Part shown: positions 20,970-32,715 of the stretch, one piece after another
Layout: each line of letters begins with the position of its first letter
Position numbering within the stretch: position 1 is the stretch's first letter
Source of the DNA: Isoetes taiwanensis
Taxonomy: Eukaryota > Streptophyta > Lycopodiopsida > Isoetales > Isoetaceae
DNA: 64,000 bases
Assembly (NCBI GenBank): GCA_021234155.1
Contig: JAJEKV010000096.1
Location: 2,729,678-2,793,677 of the forward strand
Direction: 5' to 3'
Position numbers and translations under genes: made by a program
Notes under the pieces: model-generated
Seen by the model: the letters and a program-made list of their open reading frames with translations, nothing else
Told to the model about the DNA's origin: nothing
Databases searched by the model: none

Positions 20970-23125
20970 TAAGGAGATATGGAAAGCGACCTATTTGTTA
21001 CGTGCATATGCAACATGAATTGGCGGAGATCACAAAAATAACTTAGAAGGCGGGCCAGTCACCTGAGGATAGACCAGACGTAGTCGCCCGTGTATACCAC
21101 ACAAAATTAATGGCAATTTTCCATGACATTTTAGAAAGAGATATTTTTGGAAAAGTTAAAGCGTATACATATACAATTTGAGTACCAAAAGCGAGGTTTA
21201 CCACCTTTGTCATATGCTCGCGATCTTTGGAGCAATTAGGCGAAATCTGCGATAGTGATAACATCGATAAGATCCGAGCGCAGATCTGGGGTATGTACAT
21301 CACATTATTATCGACCGATATCATCATTTAGGTAAATCTGAATTCTGAGAACCTTTGGAGGACCCAAAATTGCATGAAATTGTGAAAAGATACATGGTGT
21401 CTGGACCATGTAGCTCGAGGTGCATGAAATTAAATGAAAAGATTAGAAGAAGGGAATGTTCTAAAGGTTTTTCAAAAGCATTTTCTTGAAAACACCTCAA
21501 TCAAAGAGAATGGGTACCGATTATAGAAGATGCACGGTGTCCAATATGAGCAAGGCAACAAGATGATGAACAACGGCATGGTTGTCCCATATAATCTTAG
21601 CTCACAAAAAGTATGTGTGCCATATAAATGTGGAGCAATGTTTCGGCGTTGGGAGCATAAAATACTATTTTCGAGTACATTCATAAAGGTCATGATCGAG
21701 CGAGCATTAAACTAACAGCACATCCAGAGACCGGCACACATATCACATACAATTGGGATGAGATACAAGAGTTTCTTGACACGAGATACATCTCTGCACT
21801 GGAAGCAATGTGGAGGACATATGGTTACAAAATACATCACACGTCCCACGTTGTGCACAAGTTGTTGTTTTTGAGCTCAAAGTGCATTTTATTACATTAC
21901 TAACTCTCATAATATATCCAGGTTACCTGTTCATTTACCTAACAAAAACAATATATTATGAAGAAGGTCAAGAAAAGGGCTGCCTTGAAGCGTCTTTTGC
22001 AACAAAACACCACGATGCTCCTTTGCACGGTTCGAGCTAAGCTCGACAATATATATATCCAGAAATTCCACATCATTAGGCCAGGGCACGTGGAAAATAA
22101 GGGAGGGCAAATATAAACTGATTTCAAGAATATATAATGTCAGCCCAAAAGACATGGAAAGATATCACTTGCATTTATTGCTGCTGCACAAAAAGGGGGT
22201 CACTAGCTTCGAGGATATCAAAAATATCAATGGAAGGATTGCACCACATTTCATGAAGCGACAAAAGAACTTGGACTATTAGCAGATGACGCAGAATGGG
22301 AGAGAACGCTCAAGGATGCAGTTGCTTTTCAGATGCCTGCTCAATTGCGACAAACATTCGTCTTCATCTGTATCTATGGGCCTCTCTCGGATCTACGTGA
22401 AATATGGGGCAAGTTCAAATACCATTTAACAGAGGATTACGCCCGACGACATGGGAGGAACGCGCCTAGCGTAGCATTATTATCCATGAATGAAATCTTC
22501 CTTGCAAATGGAACAAATTGTCAATCGTATCGGCTTCCATGACCTAAAGCGAAACCTTTGCTATGGCCTTAACAATGAGCGGACCTTTGATGTGTCCTTT
22601 GAAAAGGCTAGAGGAGATGAGTGCTATCGCGAAATTAACTCAGACCAAAAAAATAGGCGATGCCATTCTTCTTGCAATTGATGGAGCTCGGCCATTACAT
22701 TCATGCATAAACATGGGCCCGGGCGGGGGCTCACGGAAAAACATCGTCCTTAATACCGTTATTAGCATGTTGAGAGGAAGAGAGCTTGGTGTTATTGCAG
22801 TCGCATGGACGGGTATAACGAGCCTTCTGCTCAAGGGAGCCCAAACAGTCCACTCTACATTTAAGCTCTCGCTAAAGCTAACACCTGAATCAACCTCTGA
22901 CCTCCGGCCCACGAGCAAGCAGGCGGACAAAATAAGAAAAGCATCGCTTTTGGTGTGGGATGAATTGAGCATGACACATTCCGATGCGCTCACAGCAGTT
23001 GACACTGTCCTGAAGGACATTCGAAGTGATTCTAGACCATTTGGAGGAATGATTGTATTGGCTGGCGGTGATTTAGGCAGCAACTACCCGTAGTCGAACG
23101 AGCCAAAAAGATGGAGACCCCCTCA
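20970..23125 (+). pseudogene. Internal Helitron Rep/helicase fragment
   Basis: Collinear with 45790-47810 and 51955-52080 of the larger Helitron, starting near GGAAAGCGACCTATTTG and ending after AAAAAGATGGAGA. Recognisable blocks: YVCHINVEQCFGVGSIKYY (about 21610-21670), YNWDEIQEFLDTRYIS (about 21750-21800) and the PIF1-like helicase segment 22563-23090. The Walker A region reads GPGGGSRKN, replacing GPRGSGKT of the other copy, so the ATP-binding Lys/Thr pair is disrupted. The later WDELSMT block matches the helicase DEXX box. Unlike the 47-52 kb copy it has no copia insertion, so it shows the uninterrupted helicase sequence. Neither Helitron terminus is present. Confidence 0.8.
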
Positions 23126-23499
23126 CATACAGATGGGGCTTTTCATCAAACTGTTAATCTTCTTGCCATGCACATTTTAATTGCGAACGAACTCTAACGG
23201 TGCTACATCAGCTCTAATATCTTAAGTATCCATCAACTTCTACAACTTTGAAGCTCTCGCCATAGGTGCTTTTAAAAGCGTCATACAAATCCATAGTAGG
23301 TGTCCATCATTTCTAACTTTCAAAGCGACCATGCGATGTGCATCAATGTTTACGACCTTATATATTTAACCAACTCAAGATATTAAAGAATATAGAATAT
23401 CTAAAAAGTAGTTAGAAAAGATAAAGAGCGTCCTCAAACTTACAACAAAGAAGACATTTCCTAATACCCCTGTGCACCCATTGCCTCAACAGAGCAAGA

Positions 23500-25600
23500 C
23501 CTATGCGGGATGCTTGAGCATGACACGGAGGGACTACTGCTGACTCCCACACCCGGCGACAATGCGTCGGTGACTCACACCTTCGGCGGCCCGGTGAAAG
23601 ATGCTTTGAGAGAGGTCACTCACGGAGGACCTCGGTAGCTACCACCTTCCTCCATAACGAGATGGTTCGATGATGAATGTCAAAGATTAAGCTTGCAGAC
23701 TCAGAAAAGTCAGATCCCACCTTAAAGCCCTCGGGGGCCATCGGTCAATACTGCCAGTCCTCAAGAACAAAGAAAGCCCGGATACCTCGTGAAATCACCG
23801 ACAATAGATGTTGGGTCTCACGGATCGGCATCCTAGACGATGGATAAAGGTATTGAGCAAGGCTATACAGTCCATAGGAACCATTACCTCGAAGCAATGG
23901 TACTTGCAACAGCTTTATGATCCGCTCGGGGGCCGAACAACAGTGCCTCCACAGATGGGCCTGGCAGTGGTCATCACAGAGGAGATGTCATCATGGGTCT
24001 GCAACGCCTAGCTAATGGGAAGGCAGCAGATTTAGATGGCATGCAGGCAGAACTTCTGAAGTGGGCTGGGCCTTCAATGGTGCCTGTCCTCACGGCACTA
24101 TTCAATAAAGCATTGCAAGAAGGCTTCCCTCCGCAATGGACCACTAGTAGAGTTGTGCCCATATACAAGGCATGTGATCCTCAATACCTAGCCAATTATC
24201 GCACTATTATGGTCAGCTCTCTCTTTGCAAAATTGTTGGCTGGCATCCTTGGCGGCCCGGCGATATGGGCGGAAAGAGGCGAGTGCGTGCTCTAACAGGC
24301 GGGCTTCCGGGCGGGCATTCCACCATTGATCATATCTTCATTTTGTGCCGCCCGATTAGGATAGCGAGGAATGCCGACAAAAACTGTACTATTATTTCAT
24401 GGATTTCGCCAAAAGCTTTTGATACGGTGCCCGAAACAAGTTTTGGGACAAATTGCAGCGACTAGGGACCCCGTTGACTTGTAGAGCGCAATATACATGC
24501 TATATTAGTCATGTTGGGGCGTCTCATCATCGGGACAGCCCGGTGGTCGGTAGTATTGGTGTACGTCGGGATTGCCCCATCTCTCCCAGTCTTTGTCCTA
24601 TACATTGTCGGTTGGAAGGCGGCTTTTACGAGCATGGAGTGCGGGTGCCCATCTCATGCACCACATAATCCGGTAACTCATATATCTTCGGCGATGTAGA
24701 CCTCGGCACGTATTCGAGGACATGCAATGTCACCTGGATGCTCTTGACACTTTTTGCCAATTCACTGGCATGCGAGTTAACTTGGCCAAAACAAAGTCTT
24801 TGCTAGTTTCGTCATCACGTCGACCAAGGCTTCCCTCATTCACTTATCGGGGACAAGATGTGGGAGGTAGCTCCGACTTACGAGTATTTGGAGATCGAGT
24901 TCTCCACTACTACCCATGGGATGTTGCCATCAGGTTGCGTGTCACAGCGGGTTGGAAAGCACTATATGCCATGCAGAGCAACAGCCACAAGGCAGAGTTG
25001 TATGTCTGGGGCCACTAGTCGGACTGTTTAAGGCCTTAGTAGTGCTAGTTCTCACATGCAGGCGGAGATGTGGGAGATGCGGTGATATCGTTCACCACGA
25101 AATGACCTCGGCAGTGAAAGCCTTCTTGTACGAGCCCTTGGAGTAAAGTCCACGGTTTCATACCAGATCCTACTCGAGCGAGGTTTCTACCCCTTCAAAG
25201 GGCTGCATTGAAATGCCATATTATTTACTTCCAGAAGGTGGTCACTATGGTTGATACACGTTTGCCCAACCTTGCTTTGGCCGTAGCAATGGGTCCTCCA
25301 CGTCTCAAAGCCTACTAAAAGGACAAGCAAGCTCAGTGGTTCTCACGTTGGAATGTACAAGCAAACAGACGCGTACATGTATGGACAAAGAAGGATCACA
25401 ATGCACTAAAGATGTATCTAGATGTTAGTTTCCCGCCAAACTCGGGATCGGTCTTTCGACCTGCGTTAAGATGGCACACTATCACCAACAAGTCAATTCT
25501 ATGCTCACGAGAGGCCCGCATCAGTACTTTGCACCCATTTGCCCATGAAGAAACGCAGACTTATAGCTTCCATTCGCACGGGTGTGTATCGTCTCCACCA
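23500..25600 (+). pseudogene. LINE reverse transcriptase fragment
   Basis: RT of a non-LTR retrotransposon in broken plus frames. Blocks in order: WFDDECQRL (about 23665-23690); ANGKAADLDGMQAELLKWAG (about 24009-24070), the start of the RT fingers; QWTTSRVVPIYK and NYRTIMVSSLFAKLL (about 24136-24240); QAGFRAGHST in alternate frames (about 24296-24325); FMDFAKAFDTVPR (about 24400-24435) with the first catalytic Asp; and MRVNLAKTKSL (about 24770-24805) of the palm/thumb. After the RT, KSTVPYQILLERGF-like sequence continues to about 25600. The intact FADD box was not located. No poly(A) or target duplication was found, so this is an internal fragment. Clade is uncertain, not obviously L1. Confidence 0.75.
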
Positions 25601-25736
25601 GTATTGTTTTTGTACGAGTACGGTACCTTTCAAGTATTTAGTATATCGTACCAGAGGTACGTTACGTAGGGAATAAGAAATGAAATGTTTTTGCTTCAAA
25701 TTTTAGCAGTTTTTAGCACAAGTACGGTAACTATTT

Positions 25737-26429
25737 GGGAAATTTACCAAAATAACCTTAATTGTTAACTTAATTCCCAAAAAACCCTTTGTATTCTTGA
25801 AATTCCCAAAATGCCCTTAATTATTAAGTATTTTCTCAAATAGCCCTTTGTATTTTAAAAATCACCAAAAAGCACGTATTTATAATAGAGGATCATCTTC
25901 TAAGAGGAAGCATTTCTTACAGATGACAATAGTTTGGAACATAACTTTTAAAACTCATTATGACAAAAATATGCAACAGAAATCATTACCACACTTGTAC
26001 ACACGCTTTTCTCTATCTCTGTCTTTTGTCCTATCAGTTTGCTTTTAGGCTTGCTAGGAGGATGACATGTTGCGGGAGGTAGCAATTCATTATTTTTAAG
26101 TTGTTCAATATTTGGAGGATCGATACAGACAATATATAAATAGCAAAATGAGCTCTACAAGTAACCTGGATGGGTATAAGCGACTTTTCCACAAGATGCC
26201 CACAAAGCTTCTCCTTCAATCTGATTTTTATAAAAGCATTAAGTTAGTTATCTTGATCATTTCTAGTATTAGAATGATAGACTTATCTCTAGCTTTTGGT
26301 GATTTTTAAATTACAAAGGGGCTATTTGGGAAAATACTTAGAATTAGGGGCATTTTGGGAATTTCACAAATATAAAAGGGCTTTTTGGGAATTAAGTCAA
26401 CAATTAGGGTTATTTTTGATAAATTTCCC
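25737..26429. mobile_element. Mutator-like MITE, about 130-bp TIRs, 9-bp TSD
   Basis: The left arm from GGGAAATTTACCAAAATAACC (25737) and the right arm ending GGTTATTTTTGATAAATTTCCC (26429 region) are inverted copies over roughly 130 bp, including AATTCCCAAAA(A/G)CCCTTT and AAATTCCCAAAATGCCC. The flanks are TAACTATTT (25728-25736) and TAAGTATTT (26430-26438), 8 of 9 identical. Long TIRs plus a 9-bp target duplication are characteristic of Mutator superfamily elements. The 430 bp interior encodes no transposase. Confidence 0.75.
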
Positions 26430-26829
26430 TAAGTATTTTAAAAGTGCGATGCATATTTTATAGGTATTTTTTTAGGTACTAGCGGTCGCGAGTATTTTAC
26501 AAGTATTTTATAGGTGCGATTACATATTTTATAGATGCGGTAATAACACTTTTAACGTCTTGCCTATTTTTTTTGGTGCGTTATAAACTTGGGTGCGTTG
26601 CAGTGCGATATGTAAAATACTTACAAGTATCGTTACATATACGATGAAATCGTAACAAACGGGTCTCGCATTGAGGCAGGCGTTGGACTCGAGGAGCACG
26701 GGAGAAGGGCTTTGTCAATGTTTCCACCAAGGCCATTGAAGATGAATGTCATGCCCTTCAAATGCCTTTGCATTTGCCCATATCCGAGTAGGGTATCTTC
26801 GGTTAGTTATTATGCGAGCGGTAGTTGCA

Positions 26830-27119
26830 TGAGTTATTGAATCACGGTCCAGGTGGGCTTGTTGGGGTCATACCTCCAGGAGGTTATAGATACACAGACT
26901 GGGACTCAGTTGTATCCTCTAGGATAATACTTAATTGTCCTATACAATTTATGCGATTGTACCAGAGCATACTTAATTCTTTGCTAAGGTTTTCCCTCGA
27001 AAACCCTTTGGGCGTGGGTTTTTAATCGACAATAATACGCTTCTTTGCTCTCTTTTTGTTTGGGTCCCATAGGCCAATTGATCTCAGGTGGATGATAAAA
27101 ATCTATTCTATTCTATTCC
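26830..27119 (+). mobile_element. SINE/LINE 3' end with (CTATT)n tail
   Basis: The 3' part (about 27035-27100) reads ATACGCTTCTTTGCTCTC then GGGTCCCATAGGCCAATTG and a short A-rich end, followed by (CTATT)3. The same tail occurs inverted at 29305-29370 and, more diverged, at 31296-31340. The 5' boundary is unknown; 26830 is only where sequence without other explanation begins. Confidence 0.5.
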
Positions 27120-28830
27120 TAACATCTCAAAATTATAAAAGCTGACAAAAGCCAGCATTTTTCTTTCTAACTAAAAAGCGACATATCCATGTGGTCCAGA
27201 TCGACTAGTATTCTAAAGCAATGCTAGAATAAATACACAAAATATGAAAATGTTGAATCTTCACAAAAACATCGGGATATATTTGTCTAGTCTTTAAAGC
27301 TGGTAATTAGATATGAGCTTGCTTATTGCATTTGTTTTGACAAAAATTAGCCATCCATCTAATATATATGCACCAGATTCGGGTTAATATTTCCAATGCT
27401 AAACTAATATTTAGTAGTACAGAAATCTAAAGATCAACATTTTCAAATTTCATTGAAGTGCAACAATCAAATATGTAGCAAAATAACATGGGTTCCAGGG
27501 GGATTTGATATGGATGTATAAATAACAATTCCTGAAGCCATAGGCCATATATCCCTAAAACAATTGAATGGGTTGTTATAAAAAAAAGTATAAATTCAAG
27601 ATAAAATGGAAAGATACTTAACTCTTGTATTCCAGTTGTTTCGGGAGGTATTTCTGAAAAAGGGTCCAATTGAGTTTCGGGAAACTGACGAAGTAACCGT
27701 TGATTATATTCCCCAGTACGAATATTGGATATAAATTCAAACTGATGATCGCTAAAAGATCTACTACTTTAATTCCTGTTTCAAAAATTGATAATTTAGT
27801 ATCTAAGCGTGTAATGAAAAAGACCAAAAAGGTCAGATTTGATAATGAAAGAATGTCTTTATTTCTTGTTCAAACAAGTATGGTAAAAACATTTTGAGCA
27901 ATTTGAGGAATCTCTTGTTTCTTCATGGGGGGCGGCCTTAAACCGTGAGAGAGCGGGGTTGTGGGAGAAGCGATACAATTTGTCTTTGCTAGGCGGCGGT
28001 TGAGTCCCTCACCCTAGATTAATCACATTAGTTCAATGGGTATATTGGTTAAAGTAGTCTGAGTAGAACATTGAGTTATTTTGGTAGAGGTTCGAGCCCC
28101 CGTATTTCATATTCAAAAATCTTAAACAAAGCCGTATAGAGGTTCGATATTCTCTCAAAGCCTTAGGCAAAATCGTATTTCATATTTCAAAGTCATAGGC
28201 ACCTCCAATCATAAATGACTATAAGCGAAACGAGAGGTGCCCAGAGGCCCCAACATACGATCTGGGTCGTAGGATTGACGAATCCGACGACTGGGGTAGT
28301 CCAGGTTGCATCTCATTTAGAATATGTAGCAAAAAAACAATCAAATGCACGACATATGCTCATATGCAAGGCAAATAAGGTAGAATTTAGGGCTATCTTG
28401 CTGAGATAGAGCTATAAAGATAAGAGGAAAAATGCAAGATCAATTATCGATCGTAGGAAGAACTATAATTGGATATAAACAAAGAAATATAAGTTATACC
28501 GTGAACATTTAAAGTGTGCACCTTTTCCTTTTGTCGAGAAGTATGAAATCTGATGGTAAATATTCAATTTGGTAAAAGCGCACATTTTGTATATAGTGCA
28601 GTAGTGAGATGATGTTTAAAATATCAGCTTGTCGAATTATGTATTCCTCCACCCCTGATAATAATGCCCGCATTTTCAAACCTAATCACATAATGTTGAA
28701 GCACTTTTTGTTTCAGATAAGTAGCATACATGGTATACTTTGCCAGAGGAAGACATACATAGTCCAGACAGTACAAAGATGAAAATATTAGCCAGAAGAT
28801 TATTAGGATAACTTACTAGAACTTATGGAC
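27120..28830. other. Intergenic with plastid fragment and tRNA-like motif
   Basis: AT-rich sequence. Apart from the atpB fragment (separate entry), 28032-28105 holds TAGTTCAATGGGT and GGTTCGAGCCCCC, resembling pol III A and B boxes. The spacing and lack of a cloverleaf argue against a functional tRNA gene. Nothing else is supported. Confidence 0.4.
27750..27809 (-). pseudogene. atpB: Plastid atpB fragment in nuclear context (NUPT)
   Basis: The minus frame encodes LDTKLSIFETGIKVVDLLA, a stretch invariant or nearly so in the plastid ATP synthase beta subunit just upstream of the nucleotide-binding P-loop segment. Similarity stops abruptly: the next residues are not PYRRGG, and the preceding ones are not the usual IHRSAPAF. 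Only about 60 bp remains, flanked by retroelement-rich nuclear sequence, so it is a non-functional organelle-derived fragment. Confidence 0.7.
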
Positions 28831-28833
28831 ACC

Positions 28834-28926
28834 TACCAAGGTACAAATATAATATCCATCTGAAGTGTAAAAGAAAGACATCATTCGGAAAAAATCTAAA
28901 AGATTTTCTAGTCGATAGACATCTCT
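28834..28926 (-). pseudogene. Isolated callose synthase (GSL) exon
   Basis: The minus strand encodes RDVYRLENLLDFFRMMSFFY and then TSDGYYICTL, matching the conserved RDVYRLG.RLDFFRMLSFFYTTVG segment that precedes the C-terminal membrane cluster of plant callose synthases (1,3-beta-glucan synthase, plasma membrane). The block begins after an AG (GGACAG|AGATG) and ends at a GTAGGT donor, so it looks like one genuine exon with splice sites. Neighbouring exons were not found on either side. Substitutions such as TTVG to TSDG suggest decay. Confidence 0.65.
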
Positions 28927-29286
28927 GTCCATATCCCGACATTTTCCTACTTGAATATAATATATAATGTATTGAACATATATTAATCTGTGTGTACTCA
29001 TGATGCGTAATGCTTCCCTATTGCAAAGTAGAATTAAATGCAGTGAAGATAAATAATAGCTGGCATCTGCCAGAGCAAACATAATATGATATATGTTGTA
29101 AGCAAGGATTATGGATAGCACCTGTGTAGATATCTTCACTAATATTTATTACACGAGAAGCTTTACTGAAGCCGCCTCATATTAGGTGAACACTCCATCA
29201 AGGACATCTGATGTCTAGAATGCATTCGGGCCCTAGGAAATGTGCAAGTGTGATCTCAGATGGGCAGCACCTCCAATTGGTTGTAC

Positions 29287-29590
29287 TAATAGAATAGAAT
29301 AGAATAGATTTTTTATCGTCCATGGAGATCAATTGGCCTATGGGACCCAAATAAAAAGAGAACAGTAAGCGTATACCAAAAAATGAGAATAAACAAAATG
29401 AGAATGTATATAAAAAAGCAAGAATAATACACCTTACCGCCTAGCGCCAGAGGCCGGACTAGCGACCCCATGTAGAGTGGCCAGGGGGAAAAGCACGAAG
29501 CAGCAACAAATAGGATAGGATTGGATTGATTTCGCTTCCGCAGGTCATCAGGGGCTCCAACACAGATCACAGCTACGGCATCGGCCAACA
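29287..29590 (-). mobile_element. SINE/LINE 3' end, inverted, (AGAAT)n tail
   Basis: The minus-strand tail reads TATACGCTTACTGTTCTC, GGGTCCCATAGGCCAATTG, then GATAAAAAATCTATTC and (TATTC)n, homologous to the plus-strand copy ending at 27119. The body (29370-29590) does not match that copy, so either the families differ or one is 5' truncated. It abuts the LINE at 29600 tail-outwards. Confidence 0.5.
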
Positions 29591-29599
29591 TGGGTTGTT

Positions 29600-31368
29600 G
29601 AAGTTTTGCCCAAAAACCTTTGTCTTGATCCCGCTTGGCTCATTTCGGGCTACCCGATAGCCGAGCTCGGGTTATCTCCCCTTGGCGTCACATAGGCGAT
29701 CCGAGCTTGGCACCAATCACAGCCCGACTGGTGTAGGCACATCGGCACCGGCAACCACATCTCGCCACAGAAACCAAATAAAAACGGTTTATTTCGGTTG
29801 GTTCGGACAACGAGGCGGGGGGCTATGATATGGCATGCGTGATTGGTTACGCCTCACCATGGTGGCCGATTAACCTAGTGCGCCCTCAATTTGGCTTGGG
29901 CCAAGTATCCAAGCACCTCTCTCGCTTAAAGTATTCAAGGCTTACGGGGTTTCCCGCGGCCGGACAACCGTCGAATCCCTTTACGCCGAGTGTCCACGAG
30001 GTGTGCTTTGTTGGGTCTTATCCCATCTATTACGTGTTTTCTTTCTCTTTCCATTACACATTTCATTTCTTGCCGGGCACATTACGGGTCTAGTCCGCCA
30101 ATTGTCGCTCTTGCTCATCTTTGTTGGTTTTTGTTGTTCTTTGATTTTACCTTGGTGCATTGCTCCCCAAGTGTTTGTCCTTTCTCTCCTCACTTACGGC
30201 CTAGTAAAGCGTCGGCATGACCGGAAGATTAAGCGCATGGCTGGGGAGACCCCAAATTAAAAAAATCTGATTCACGACCTGCGTCGGGCTCGACAAACCC
30301 TATGACCCCCAATTGAGCCATACCTTCGGGCAGCCCCTTCTTTGGGCCCCGGCGTCCCATCGACCCATCCACCGGTGCATCTTTAGTCTGCGGCCTTGGG
30401 CGAGATTGATGCTCGCCTCGATGTTTGCCCAAAGGATGCTTGCGGGATCCACACGGTCCGGCTCTCACCGTTATTCTCACGAGACATCTTTCGATTGCCA
30501 CTAGAAGGTGGGTACAACTTTGAGTTATTGCTACGATCTGCGGGGCACAATTCACCCGATCACAATAATGTTTCACCAACCTCGACCACGGGGCCTCGCG
30601 ACCATGTGAGTGCTATGCTGCGGCGATGCTATGCACGGGGCTGATGAACCGGTCTCAATACCCCCACGGCCTCCACTTGCGGATTTGTTGCCCTTGCCCA
30701 TGCAGAGGTCCCGCCCGGAGTTTGGTAGAGACCCGCAGAGAACATCCATCGACCCTTACTTTGCGTATTGTAGGTCTGAAAGAGACGGGTAACTCGCCTA
30801 CTACAGATGAGGCTGCCTCTTTTTTCAGTCAGGTGATGCACATACCTGCCGACGGCATCCTTTCGGCCCAGCGGGTTGGAGCAGCACGACCCGACCGCCC
30901 CCGTCATCTCTTGGTCTGTTTTCAGGATGCTCTTTCCAGGCTGCACATCTTACGGCATGGCAATCATTTGAAGGGAACCACCTTCTCTGTTCAGGAAGAT
31001 TTGACCCCAGCACAGCTTTGCAGGCGGAAAGAAGAGCTATGTCGAGTCGCGGGCTAGGGAGGCTTCGCCTACAACGGAAATAGGCGGTGTATAGGGAGGC
31101 TGCCGGGCTATCATTCCGGGATCGATGGCCTGCTTTGATCCCTGGATAGTTTTGGCATAGCCACGGGCTCCTTGTTTTTTTGGGTTGGTTCAGTTTCCTT
31201 TATTTGTGTGTTGTAACGGGGCTTAGACCCCATGTTCTGTTCTGTTTTTTGGGCTTCGGGCCTCTGTTCTATTAGGGCTTATGCCCCCTTTGTTTGTTCT
31301 GGTCCCATAACCCGATTGGGTTCCGTGGACGTTAAAAATTTCTTCCTTCCTTCCTTCCTTCCTTCCTT
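29600..31368 (+). mobile_element. Non-LTR element: GC-rich leader, ORF1, (TTCC)n tail
   Basis: An ORF1-like protein is readable from about 30626 to 31057 (and in shifted frames upstream). GILSAQRVG, RPRHLLVCF, LKGTTFSVQEDLTPAQ and RRKEEL together match the C-terminal half of LINE ORF1 proteins (RNA-binding fold followed by the EDLT..Q..RR.EL block). A stop follows, then about 280 bp of 3' UTR with repeated GGGCTTA(G/T)(A/G)CCCC-type motifs, the tail GGTCCCATAACCCGATTGGG, TTAAAAAT and (TTCC)6-7 at 31343-31368. No endonuclease or RT lies between ORF1 and the tail, so the copy is internally deleted or is a non-autonomous ORF1-only derivative. The left boundary is approximate. Confidence 0.6.
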
Positions 31369-31649
31369 AAGAAAGGGTGATTTATAAAATAAGCTTATTT
31401 GCAGGCAGAGGATGAAGAGCAGAACCAAGGGATTGGCGGCTACCTATATAAAAATTTTCTACAATTCAAGGAAATGCCCTCGGGTGACTTGAGCCGAGCA
31501 AAAAGGAGATTTAAAAAAAATGTAGGCAATTTAAAATGATTAATGATGTTTTTATGTAAAGTCTTGAGGGATGGACTATTACCGGGGTGTGTCAATGAAG
31601 AGGAATCATTTGATCAAATATTTGGCAAAAGGATCCTCCTCCCGGTGCA

Positions 31650-31750
31650 CTAAAACCCATCATTTCTCCGGACCTTTCCAAATATGGGGATTAGATTATA
31701 TTGGTCCTATTAACCACCCTTCCGCAGAACAACATCGGACATTATTGTAG
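31650..31750 (+). pseudogene. Small gypsy integrase remnant
   Basis: The plus strand encodes KPIISP and, one frame on, FQIWGLDYIGPINHPSAEQH, matching the start of the catalytic core of gypsy integrases (WG.D.IGP). The residues differ from the integrase at 3390 (KWGMDFVGPIDPP), and no other domain adjoins, so this is a separate relic. Confidence 0.6.
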
Positions 31751-31759
31751 CTACAGTTA

Positions 31760-32715
31760 TTAGCCTATGAGTCTCCAAGTTTTCAAGAAGGCAAGGTGAG
31801 ATGACAAGATTGCCCCTACCATCCTTTCGAGATTTTGGGCACGCCAAATGTTTGCCTCCTTAAATAGCAAATTGTTTGTACAAGAAGCATGACCACTATA
31901 CCACAAACACAAATTGTAAAATATAATTCTTGTTCTCATTAAAAAAAAAAACAACGAGGAATTGCCGGTAGAACTGTGTAAATCTACACCTACAACATTT
32001 TCTTGTGCAGCTAATCCTATTATGGCTATCTAACTTTGCAATTTGAAAGGTTATAATTTGCTAGAATCTAAAACTGATGCATAGTTATTGTAACTGGCTC
32101 CGATCACCCCATTTCCCAAGAATGGTTAGTGAAAATGCCTATGATCAATAAGAAAAATTCATTAAGGTTCAACCACAACCATGGAGCTAAACATAGTGAG
32201 TAGATGCATGATGCATCACTGCCTCAAGAATAACTAGTGAGAAGAAGTTAGTGAAAACTTCTTCATCCTTCTGTAATCAAATCAAGAATGTCAGAAGACA
32301 CTGCAATCACCCTGTTAATTACACACCTTTCCTACCGTTCCATCCTCTAGTTTATGTTTTTCATTCTAAAAAAGCCATAAAGCTTAATGAGAAAGAAGCC
32401 ACCAGAAAAAAAGGGAAATAAATACTGAATGCTGTACCATTTTTGCTTCATCCTCTGCAAGTTCAGATTCCCTGGAAACCAGTGCATGGAACGAAATTGC
32501 AGAAGAGAAAACAGACTTAAACAAGAATGCATACCCATCAGCATCATATAGTTTGCCCAATTCATTTCTATTGCGGGAGGTATTTTGGTAATTGTTAGGG
32601 CTAAGATTTTGGTATTATATTGTATAAAATACGGTATATTTTGCCTCATTTGAGGAGCTTAATTAGATTAAGAAAAATGTTTCTAATTTGGGGTGATTGT
32701 TTGTGGTTTCATCTG
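31760..32715. other. No supported gene
   Basis: AT-rich intergenic sequence between the integrase remnant and the TIR element, with no motif recognised on either strand. Confidence 0.5.

Noticed and set aside
22640-23083. 147-codon minus-strand ORF
   Set aside because: Antisense shadow of the Helitron helicase on the plus strand; no motif of its own.
28032-28105. tRNA gene suggested by A-box-like and B-box-like motifs
   Set aside because: No acceptor stem or anticodon arm can be formed and the spacing does not give a cloverleaf. At best a tRNA-derived repeat.
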